Positions 57,642-64,000 of a stretch of 64,000 nucleotides of DNA are shown piece by piece; position 1 is the stretch's first letter, and each line of letters starts with the position of its first letter. The translations under genes and the position numbers were made by a program. The notes beneath the pieces are model-generated. The model was not told the origin of the DNA and did no database searches. It saw only the letters and a program-made list of their open reading frames with translations. Source of the stretch: Ruminococcus sp. AM22-13 (GTDB taxonomy: Bacteria > Bacillota > Clostridia > Lachnospirales > Lachnospiraceae); NCBI RefSeq assembly GCF_003471165.1, contig NZ_QRIL01000005.1, forward strand, positions 62,001-126,000, written 5' to 3'.

Positions 57642-59220
57642 CAATTATCTGTCAGCAGAAGGAATTGAAAAGAACATAGACTGGGAAGTTCTGAACGCAG
57701 AAATCGTACATATCTGCTACAACGGAACCTCTGCGATAGACGCTATGAAAAAAGAACCTGTAGATTTGATCATCTCAGATATTGAAATGCCGGATCTGGA
57801 CGGAATTTCAATGAGCAGGCAAGCACTGGATATTAATCCAATGGTAAAAATCATACTGATCAGTGCCTATGATAAATTTGAATATGCAAGACGCGCTCTG
57901 CTTCTTGGTGCATTGGATTATATTGAAAAACCTCTGGATTACGCATATCTGATCCAGAAAGTAAAAAATGCTTTTGCCCTGATGGAACGTGAGCAGAAAA
58001 ATCTGCAGTTGCTTAAACAGAGCAGGCCTTTGCTTATCGAAAAATTTTTCCGTGATATCACTCACCGTTCCAGGCAGGAGGCTTCCTATCGTCTCAAACC
58101 TTATCTGAACTACCTGAACCTTAAACTGGATTATGATTTTTATAACGTAGTGATTCTTGAACTGGAAAATGCACAGTCTCTCAGGGATTCCTATGGCATT
58201 GAGAAATTTCAGATGGAACTGCTGAATCTTCGTGATCTGATCACAGAACAAACCTCAGAATTAAATTATATTTATCCCCTGCAGGATATTGATGGTTATC
58301 TGTGTGTGATCGGACAAAGCGGCTGCCAGTCCGGAAATTTTCGCCAGCTTACCTATAAAATCATTTCTGCACTTGTAGATAACTGCAATTCACAGGGACT
58401 GGTTCTGAATGCCGGAATCGGTGCCATTGTACAGGATCTGTGGGATCTGAACCGTTCTTATGAAAGTGCAGTTCATGCACTGGATTATCGTTTCTTTTTC
58501 CCACACCAGAACGTATTTGACGGACGTGAGGCTCTTGGACATGACTTATCTGCCACTGATTTCTCCGATTCCAGAGAGGAGGAATTAATCCGCCTTCTGT
58601 GTAAAAAGGATGTTTCTGCAATTGACTCCTGGTTTCAGGATTTCTCCAGATGGCTTACTGAGAACTTCCGCACCAAAAGTTTCACATTTATCCAGATCTA
58701 CTCTCTGCTTGGAAGGATTCTGAAGTTTTTCTATGAACTAAACCTGGATACCCATGATCTGGAAGCAAAGATCCTGTATGTATACAATCATCTGGAAGAA
58801 TTTCATACCACAGAAGAACTATGTGGCTGGCTCAACGAACTCTGCCGCCTTCTCTGCCGGAAACTGGATTCTTCTCTGAATGATTATCACCAGAAATTAT
58901 GCGAATCTGTAACTTCATATATTGACGAAAACTATGCCAGCAATACTCTGTGCCTGAACGATATCGCCAGCGAAGCCAATGTCAGCCCGGCTTATCTGAG
59001 TGCCCTCTTTAAAAAGAAACAGGGCGTGAGTATCAGTGACTATATCACTACTCAGCGAATCAACGCCGCCTGCCGTTATCTTACAGCCACAAACATGACT
59101 CTGAAGGAAATCAGTATGAAATGCGGTTACGCCAATCAATATTATTTCAGCACAAGCTTCAAGAAAAAAATGAATGTCACTCCATCTGCATACAGAGATA
59201 CTCAGACGTCAAAATCTTAG
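57616..59220 (+). CDS. YesN-type response regulator with AraC DNA-binding domain
   Basis: 534 residues from the ATG at 57616 (GGAGG 6 nt before), overlapping the kinase gene. REC domain with phospho-acceptor D55 (IISDIEMPD) and acidic D8-D9; a long middle region (about 125-420, helical); C-terminal AraC double helix-turn-helix (about 435-530: CLNDIASEANVSPAYLSALFKKKQ and MKCGYANQYYFSTSFKKK). It should activate the adjacent transporter-GH172 operon on phosphorylation. Confidence 0.95.
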   Translation: MRKIMIVDDNYLSAEGIEKNIDWEVLNAEIVHICYNGTSAIDAMKKEPVDLIISDIEMPDLDGISMSRQALDINPMVKIILISAYDKFEYARRALLLGALDYIEKPLDYAYLIQKVKNAFALMEREQKNLQLLKQSRPLLIEKFFRDITHRSRQEASYRLKPYLNYLNLKLDYDFYNVVILELENAQSLRDSYGIEKFQMELLNLRDLITEQTSELNYIYPLQDIDGYLCVIGQSGCQSGNFRQLTYKIISALVDNCNSQGLVLNAGIGAIVQDLWDLNRSYESAVHALDYRFFFPHQNVFDGREALGHDLSATDFSDSREEELIRLLCKKDVSAIDSWFQDFSRWLTENFRTKSFTFIQIYSLLGRILKFFYELNLDTHDLEAKILYVYNHLEEFHTTEELCGWLNELCRLLCRKLDSSLNDYHQKLCESVTSYIDENYASNTLCLNDIASEANVSPAYLSALFKKKQGVSISDYITTQRINAACRYLTATNMTLKEISMKCGYANQYYFSTSFKKKMNVTPSAYRDTQTSKS

Positions 59221-59227
59221 CTTTTAC

Positions 59228-59256
59228 TTGTGTTTCCCTATAACTCCCTGTATAAT
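59228..59256 (+). promoter_or_regulatory. Promoter of cbiK
   Basis: TTGTGT at 59228-59233 and TATAAT at 59251-59256 with a 17-bp spacer, predicting a leader of about 138 nt. Confidence 0.6.
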
Positions 59257-59314
59257 AAAAAACAATGTCTATTATCATGACATCTTTTTTATATGAGTGC
59301 GCAGTCAATTACCT

Positions 59315-59369
59315 TTTACCGCCACTACATCTGTTTTGCGGAAAACCTGTCAGTGGCAGTTGTGGTAAA
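59315..59369 (+). promoter_or_regulatory. Structured leader of cbiK
   Basis: TTTACC-GCCACT (59315-59326) can pair with AGTGGC (59352-59357) and, across a 6-nt bulge, GGTAAA (59364-59369), with a smaller GTTTT/AAAAC-type helix inside. The cobalamin-riboswitch B12 box is not seen. It ends just before the ribosome binding site, so it could control translation. Confidence 0.5.
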
Positions 59370-59400
59370 TGCCAATATACTTATTATAAGGAGATTTAAA

Positions 59401-60195
59401 ATGGGGGTAACTGAAAAAACAGCAATTCTTGTTATCAGCTTCGGTACAAGTTATGAAGAAACACGAAAAAAAACAATTGAACAGATTGAATCTGACCTGC
59501 ATCATGCATTTCCGGAATATCCGTTATACCGCGCATGGACAAGTCCCCGTATCCGCGCCAAACTCCGGAAGCGGGACGGGATCCACATTATGGATATTGA
59601 TGAGGCAATGACCCAGCTGAAAGCGGACGGAATTCGAAATGTAATTGTACAGCCAACCTATGTGATCACCGGATTTGAGAGTGATGCTATGAAAGAAAAA
59701 GTTCTGGCATTTAAGAATGATTTTGATTCTATTATCATCTGCGATTCCCTGATGGTCACCAGACAGGACAAAGAAGAAGTCTGTCAGGCCATGGCTTCCG
59801 AATATCATCCAGGTTCTGATGAAGTTCTTTTATTTATGGGACATGGAACAGAACATGTTGCCAATGAACTCTATCCGGAAATGGACGGCCTGTTTAAACA
59901 TTTTGGTTATTCAAATATGCATATGGGAACTGTTGAGGGGGATTTTTCTATCGAAAGTTTTCTTGATGAGTTAAAAGAACTTCATCCGGCCCATATTCAT
60001 CTGGCACCTTTTATGATCGTTGCAGGAGATCACGCGACCAATGATATGTCCGGAGAAGATGATGATTCCTGGAAAAGCATTCTGGAAAGAGAGGGCTATT
60101 CTGTCACCTGTACGCTGAAAGGACTGGGGGAGATTCAGGCGATCAGAGATATTTTTATCCGCCACACTAAAATGGGACTGGACAAGCTTTCGTAA
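59401..60195 (+). CDS. cbiK: Anaerobic cobaltochelatase CbiK
   Basis: 264 residues from the ATG at 59401 (AAGGAG 9 nt before). Two-domain chelatase of the CbiK family, which inserts Co2+ into sirohydrochlorin in the anaerobic cobalamin route. The family's metal and catalytic residues are visible as E93 (TGFES), H148 (FMGHGTEH) and H211 (AGDHATND). No signal peptide. No other cobalamin or siroheme gene is near; the gene has its own promoter, a structured leader and a terminator, so it stands alone. Confidence 0.93.
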   Translation: MGVTEKTAILVISFGTSYEETRKKTIEQIESDLHHAFPEYPLYRAWTSPRIRAKLRKRDGIHIMDIDEAMTQLKADGIRNVIVQPTYVITGFESDAMKEKVLAFKNDFDSIIICDSLMVTRQDKEEVCQAMASEYHPGSDEVLLFMGHGTEHVANELYPEMDGLFKHFGYSNMHMGTVEGDFSIESFLDELKELHPAHIHLAPFMIVAGDHATNDMSGEDDDSWKSILEREGYSVTCTLKGLGEIQAIRDIFIRHTKMGLDKLS

Positions 60196-60204
60196 TTCTA
60201 TTCC

Positions 60205-60250
60205 AAAAAATGTGAAGCTTCTGTTTTACAGCAGATACTTCACATTTTTT
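60205..60250. terminator. Bidirectional terminator between cbiK and the VanZ gene
   Basis: AAAAAATGTGAAG (60205-60217) pairs with CTTCACATTTTTT (60238-60250). Confidence 0.88.
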
Positions 60251-60263
60251 CAGTCCATATTAA

Positions 60264-60770
60264 TTATTTTCTCTTTTTCTTCTTTTTATTTGGATTGTTT
60301 AACACAGACCAGCAAAATGCCTGTACTAACAGTATACCGATAAAAGCACCACTGCTGTCAACCCCCACATCCTTTATCGCTGGAGTACGACCGCCAACAA
60401 ACGACTGATGATATTCATCAAGTCCCGCAAATCCTACGCAGACGATTCCGGCAAGGAGCATCAGCCAGATTCCTCTCACTCCATACACATATAACGGAAA
60501 GGAAATCGCAATTGCAAGCAGAAAATACTCTGTCATATGCGCAGCTTTTCTCACATAATAGTGGATCCCATCCGCTTTATAAGCCAGTTCCTCACTGCTT
60601 AAATTCTCTGATAAAAGTTCGCTTTTCATTTCCACGATTTCATAGCTTACCTTATAGCTCAGATTTCCGGAAACCTCTCCCGGCTGCGCTGAAAATGAAA
60701 AAATGATATACATCATCAGCAGTGCCGGCAGAAAAGAAAGAGGTTTCAGCAATGTGATCAATACTTTCAT
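60264..60770 (-). CDS. VanZ-family membrane protein
   Basis: 168 residues, four membrane helices, with the VanZ pattern SFSAQPGEVS, HYYVRKAAHMTEYFLLA and FAGLDEYHQSFVGGRTPAIKDVGVDSSGAFIG; a basic KKKKKRK tail ends the protein. VanZ-like proteins are linked to low-level teicoplanin resistance and to membrane or spore functions; here no van genes are near. Its ATG overlaps the upstream stop (ATGA), so the two are translationally coupled. Confidence 0.94.
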   Translation of the reverse strand: MKVLITLLKPLSFLPALLMMYIIFSFSAQPGEVSGNLSYKVSYEIVEMKSELLSENLSSEELAYKADGIHYYVRKAAHMTEYFLLAIAISFPLYVYGVRGIWLMLLAGIVCVGFAGLDEYHQSFVGGRTPAIKDVGVDSSGAFIGILLVQAFCWSVLNNPNKKKKKRK

Positions 60771-61195
60771 TCTTTCTCATCTTCCTCTTTGTCATCCAGT
60801 CTTTTCGTAAGATTTGCCCTCTCAGCAATGCTCATAGATTTATGTATTTCCGGTTCACTTTCTTTTGCAAATTCTCCGCCTGCTGCCGCTTTCACTGCTG
60901 CATTTGTTGCTTCCTTTGCTTTCTTGAGTCGGTCTTCTGAAATCATATTTTTGACGCTTACAAAGACCAATCCGGCTCCAATTACCGCAAACGCAATTCC
61001 GGCAAGCAGAAAGCCAATGCTTGTACCTTCTTCACCTGCTATAAATCCTTTGCACAGGCTATAAGCTGTGTATAATAAGTAGCCTCCAGCCAGGATCCAA
61101 AGTACATATCGTGCATTAGGAGATTTCGTTTCCTCCTGATTTTCCACAACTTCCTGTGTATCTTCCTGTAGTTCTTTATTCTTATTTTCCTCCAT
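60767..61195 (-). CDS. Small two-helix membrane protein, unknown function
   Basis: 142 residues from the ATG at 61195 (GGAGG 5 nt before). An acidic N-terminus (about 1-25), two membrane helices (about 31-50 and 63-85), then a charged C-terminal helix (ISEDRLKKAKEATNAAVKAAAGG) and an acidic end. I recognise no family. Its stop overlaps the start of the VanZ gene by 4 bp, so they form one unit. Confidence 0.8.
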   Translation of the reverse strand: MEENKNKELQEDTQEVVENQEETKSPNARYVLWILAGGYLLYTAYSLCKGFIAGEEGTSIGFLLAGIAFAVIGAGLVFVSVKNMISEDRLKKAKEATNAAVKAAAGGEFAKESEPEIHKSMSIAERANLTKRLDDKEEDEKE

Positions 61196-61305
61196 AAAAA
61201 CCTCCAATTCTTTTGTGGGTTCGGTTAAATTGACTATTATCTTACCATTTTTTTACTCAGACGTAAAGTCTTCTGAAAAAGAAAGACTGCCAGATTTCTC
61301 CGACA

Positions 61306-61447
61306 GTTACTGTTCACTCCGTTCTCAGTAACACGCTTCGCGATGCACAGAATTTATGCTAATCGCATAAATTCGCGCGGTATGTCTCGGGATTTTGGCA
61401 TTTTCATGCCAAAACACCTCGCGGGATAGTGGCGTGTGAACAGTAAC
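61306..61447. mobile_element. MITE-like inverted-repeat element, 142-bp copy with 8-bp target duplication
   Basis: Ends GTTACTGTTCAC and GTGAACAGTAAC are inverted copies. CTCCGACA stands directly outside both ends (61298-61305 and 61448-61455), a perfect target duplication. The inside folds into nested hairpins: GAATTTATGC-TAATC-GCATAAATTC, and TTTTGGCAT with ATGCCAAAA. It shares its left ~35 bp with the 61-bp copy at 37986. It was inserted into the 3' end of the small lipoprotein gene. Confidence 0.95.
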
Positions 61448-61571
61448 CTCCGACAGTCTCATTCCTTACAAGTTCTCCCTGCTCTGTTTCCTGTTTTCTG
61501 TCCGCACATCCGCTGCAATTTACACAGACAAATGCAGCTACCAATAGCAGCAATATTTTAATTTTTTTCAA
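61404..61571 (-). CDS. Small lipoprotein with C-terminus formed by a mobile repeat
   Basis: 55 residues from a TTG start at 61571, preceded by AAGGAG with a 9-nt gap. KKIKILLLLVAAFVCVNCSGC is a signal peptide with lipobox, the last Cys being the lipidated one; a short polar stretch ADRKQETEQGELVRNETVGG follows. From about residue 41 the frame enters the repeat at 61447 and ends inside it (YCSHATIPRGVLA). The original end was probably a few codons further on, where the sequence across the target site is now split. Possibly an entericidin-like small lipoprotein. Confidence 0.6.
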   Translation of the reverse strand: MKKIKILLLLVAAFVCVNCSGCADRKQETEQGELVRNETVGGYCSHATIPRGVLA

Positions 61572-61682
61572 TATCTGATTCTCCTTTTCATCCACAATAT
61601 TTTAAAATATTAAGGATTTATATAGTTTCACCAGATATATTCATTTTATACATTCAAAGGAACCTATATGCTTTTCCACACC

Positions 61683-62606
61683 CTAAAACCCTTTCTTCCG
61701 CATATAGACCGCTATGTCATGATAAACCTGTTCTTTTCCGATTTCATTCAGAATCTCATGGCGCATTCCCGGATACAGTTTTCCTTTTACGTCCCTGTAA
61801 CCTGCATGACGCATCGCACGCACTGTTTTTGCAAAATGGCGTACATTGATCAGACACGGATCCTCTGCTCCACTTACGAACAGTACCGGCATATCCGGAT
61901 TTGTACAGGAAAAATGTTCCACATCATATGCACGTTTCATCAGTTCAAATAATGCCAGATATGCGTCATCTGTAAAAGTAAAGCCACACAATTCGGATTC
62001 CTCATACTCTTTCGCCACATCAGGGTTTGAACAGATCCATGCCGTGCATCTCTTATCCTTTCGGAATTTCATCGCCCCTGCACCAAAGGACATTGTTTCT
62101 ATCAGTTTACTTCTGTGTCTCGGTCCAAAGACAGCTTTCTCTGTCTTTGCAATGGCAACTCCCAACGGCATGGCAGTATTGTAGCTTGGAGATCCACACA
62201 CAATCAGCATATCCGCACAACTGTCATGTTCTGCCACAAACGCCCTCACTGCCAGTGAACCCATACTGTGCCCCATCAGTATCAGCGGAAGTTCCGGATA
62301 GTATGCATGGATTTTTCTGTTCACTGTGCGGATATCCTGAAGCATTGCCTGTGCTCCCCCACCGTATGTAAAGCCGAGATCATCCTGATATTTTACACTT
62401 TTTCCATGTCCTCTGTGATCATGGATCACTGTCACATATCCTGACTTTGCCAGATACTGCATAAACGGAAGGTACCGCTCTTTATGCTCACTCATCCCAT
62501 GAACCAGCTGCACGACTGCGCGATATGGCTTCTTATCCGGTATCACCGCCATAATCGAAATCTCAAGATTATCCGCTTCTGATTTAAAAGAGCTCTCGTA
62601 CTTCAT
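61683..62606 (-). CDS. Alpha/beta hydrolase (monoacylglycerol lipase/lysophospholipase-like)
   Basis: 307 residues, no signal peptide. Serine hydrolase of the Hydrolase_4 family: oxyanion VQLVHGMSEHKERY (about 32-45), nucleophile elbow MGHSMGSLA (Ser near 115), acid in VSGAEDPCLINV (about 249) and His in PGMRHEIL (about 283). Such enzymes hydrolyse monoacylglycerols or lysophospholipids. The start at 62606 lacks a strong site. The gene has no operon partner. Confidence 0.93.
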   Translation of the reverse strand: MKYESSFKSEADNLEISIMAVIPDKKPYRAVVQLVHGMSEHKERYLPFMQYLAKSGYVTVIHDHRGHGKSVKYQDDLGFTYGGGAQAMLQDIRTVNRKIHAYYPELPLILMGHSMGSLAVRAFVAEHDSCADMLIVCGSPSYNTAMPLGVAIAKTEKAVFGPRHRSKLIETMSFGAGAMKFRKDKRCTAWICSNPDVAKEYEESELCGFTFTDDAYLALFELMKRAYDVEHFSCTNPDMPVLFVSGAEDPCLINVRHFAKTVRAMRHAGYRDVKGKLYPGMRHEILNEIGKEQVYHDIAVYMRKKGF

Positions 62607-62729
62607 AAATTCACGCCTTCTTTCCTGTTTTTATTATTGTTATTCTCTCACCTTGTCCTGTTATTTTGATTATAGGTAAGGTATTTGCCATTGTCAACGC
62701 ATTCTGTTATAATCAAATTGTTACATTTT

Positions 62730-62807
62730 GTTAGCGTTCAATCCATTCTCACTAATTAACATAGGTGAGCAATGACACGCTTCGTAAACAGCAATCCTTA
62801 CAGTAAC
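62730..62807. repeat. Old, degraded copy of the inverted-repeat element
   Basis: GTTAGCGTTCAATCCATTCTCA at the left resembles the element's left end at roughly three of four bases, the internal CACGCTTCG is conserved, and the right end reads CAGTAAC. No target duplication survives. It lies in the promoter region of the next gene. Confidence 0.5.
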
Positions 62808-62850
62808 AGTACAATACGTTTCAGAGCTTAACCCTAAGACAGGAGGAAAC

Positions 62851-63903
62851 ATGACAAAAAAGAATAAAAAAGGACACGCCGGGCTGATTATCTTTATTTT
62901 AATCCTGGTTCTCGCCATTGGCGGAGGCACAGGATTCTATTTCTATCAGCGCCAGCAGCCACGCAAAGCAGTGGAACAATTTCTTGACAGCATGAAGAAT
63001 ATGGACTTTACTACAATGGAATCTATGATTCAGAGCAGTGATCTCTCTGCGCTGGACAATGCAGATATCCGAAACGCTGCATACACTGATTTCTTCTCAG
63101 AAATCAATAAGAAAATGACCTACAAGATCACAAAGAACAGATTTGACATTCAGAATGGTACTGCTTCTGTCACTGCTCACATTACTTACATTGACGGAAC
63201 CAATATTTACAAGGCAACCATCACAGAGTTTCTCCGTCAGATCGTTTCAAACGCTTATGCCGGAAATCAGCTCACAACAGAAGAAACTCAGAAAAAGCTT
63301 GCATCTATTCTGAATGAACAGGCAAAGAAAGTAGAAAAAGATGTATTCTCAGAAGCAGATATCACCTACCCGGTAATTAAAACAGATTCCGGATGGAAAA
63401 TCGTTTCTCTGGATGATGAAACAGTAAAAATCATGTCTGCTAATTTCAAGAGTGTAGAGGAAGAAATCAACAATTCGCTTAACAATGCAGACAGCGAAAA
63501 TTCAACAGCCAATGCACCAGAGGCAACTGCTGATGACATTCTGAATCTTACCACAGAGAAATTTACGATCAAATACACGAAACATGTGATCACCAAAGAC
63601 TTTGCAGGAAATCCATGTATTATGGTTTATTATGATTACACCAACAATTCATCTTCCGCATCCAGTGCAATGGTTGATGTAAGTCTGAAAGCTTACCAGC
63701 ATGGCGAAGTCTGTGAGGCTGCTATTCCAGAGAATAATGATGATGCAATTGATCATTATACAGCAGAAATCCAACCGGGACAGACTGTAAATGTATGTCA
63801 GGCATTTACACTGACAGATGAAAGTGATGTCACCGTTCAGGCACAGGAAGCATATTCCTTTGACGAAGATGCAACCGCAAAACAGATTCTTAAAGTAAAA
63901 TAG
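62851..63903 (+). CDS. Membrane-anchored protein with DUF5067-like C-terminal domain
   Basis: 350 residues. A basic start (MTKKNKKGHAG) leads to one membrane helix at about 12-32, so the rest is extracellular. The middle (about 38-200) resembles a DUF4878/NTF2-like cystatin-type domain: QPRKAVEQFLDSMKNMDFTTM with SGWKIVSLDDE at its end. The C-terminal part (about 230-350) has the DUF5067 pattern FTIKYTKHVITKDFAGNPCIMVYYDYTNNS and the closing VNVCQAFTLTDESDVTVQAQE. This fold occurs in many Lachnospiraceae surface proteins; no function is known. Start follows AGGAGG. Confidence 0.88.
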   Translation: MTKKNKKGHAGLIIFILILVLAIGGGTGFYFYQRQQPRKAVEQFLDSMKNMDFTTMESMIQSSDLSALDNADIRNAAYTDFFSEINKKMTYKITKNRFDIQNGTASVTAHITYIDGTNIYKATITEFLRQIVSNAYAGNQLTTEETQKKLASILNEQAKKVEKDVFSEADITYPVIKTDSGWKIVSLDDETVKIMSANFKSVEEEINNSLNNADSENSTANAPEATADDILNLTTEKFTIKYTKHVITKDFAGNPCIMVYYDYTNNSSSASSAMVDVSLKAYQHGEVCEAAIPENNDDAIDHYTAEIQPGQTVNVCQAFTLTDESDVTVQAQEAYSFDEDATAKQILKVK

Positions 63904-64000
63904 CTGAGCAATAGAGATGATAGTGAACACCAATCATATCTCTAAGTTATAAACATTAACTTATCAGTAAAAAAACAATATACACAGTTTTTCAAAACCA

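Noticed and set aside
59221..59400. Cobalamin riboswitch before cbiK
   Set aside because: The leader lacks the B12 box and the conserved core; only an unassigned hairpin is supported.

Overview
The window looks like a chromosomal segment of a gut-type Lachnospiraceae bacterium (Blautia/Ruminococcus/Dorea-like Firmicute). The evidence is strong AGGAGG ribosome binding sites, frequent TTG/GTG starts, the comM-dprA-topA-codY order, the ispG-polC order, PolC-type polymerase, CIRCE-controlled groES-groEL, class III fructose-1,6-bisphosphatase, and a purine pathway built from a stand-alone AICAR transformylase plus an archaeal-type PurO. The genus is an inference; no rRNA gene is present.

Layout. 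1-2.3 kb: the edge of a sugar ABC transporter operon (permease and binding protein), whose binding-protein signal peptide carries an in-frame TAA. 2.7-7.5 kb: alcohol dehydrogenase, tRNA-Phe followed by a tandem repeat, MetY, an SH3/3D cell-wall protein and tRNA-Gly. 7.5-13.5 kb: a large palindrome, then ZTP riboswitch-purO-AICAR transformylase, an amidase, guaB and a membrane protein. 13.6-15.5 kb: a secreted Fn3/Ig-like protein split by a frameshift. 15.8-24.4 kb: groEL-groES, codY, topA, dprA and comM. 24.8-35.1 kb: a small XRE regulator, a membrane-anchored protein, a PurF-like protein with a degenerate glutaminase half, fbp, polC and ispG. 35.3-43.5 kb: TelA/XpaC pair, ilvE, thyA-dfrA, a lipid kinase and a PD-(D/E)XK AAA protein. 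43.8-59.2 kb: an accessory carbohydrate region with two GH13 alpha-glucosidases, a LacI regulator, and a binding protein-permease-permease-GH172-second binding protein-AraC operon facing a YesMN-type two-component system. 59.4-64 kb: CbiK chelatase, VanZ protein, small membrane protein, a lipoprotein fused to a mobile repeat, an alpha/beta hydrolase and a DUF5067-like protein.

How the parts work together. The 50-59 kb region reads as one sugar-acquisition unit: extracellular sensing by the histidine kinase, AraC-type activation, uptake by the transporter, and cleavage by the GH172 (DUF2961) enzyme. The substrate is probably a fructofuranoside, difructose anhydride or D-arabinofuranoside, with the GH13 enzymes cleaving alpha-glucosides nearby. 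The ZTP riboswitch ties purine and one-carbon status to the last two IMP steps; thyA-dfrA belong to the same folate economy. CodY has a good candidate operator before its own gene and a weaker one before ilvE.

The least expected non-coding content is a small non-autonomous mobile element family. It has 12-bp inverted ends GTTACTGTTCAC, and two copies (37986-38046 and 61306-61447) are flanked by perfect 8-bp target duplications; one of these contributes the C-terminus of a small lipoprotein. Other unusual structures are a ~208-bp palindrome at 7631-7838 preceded by a 36-bp repeat found again at 15748, and a structured leader before cbiK that does not resemble a cobalamin riboswitch.
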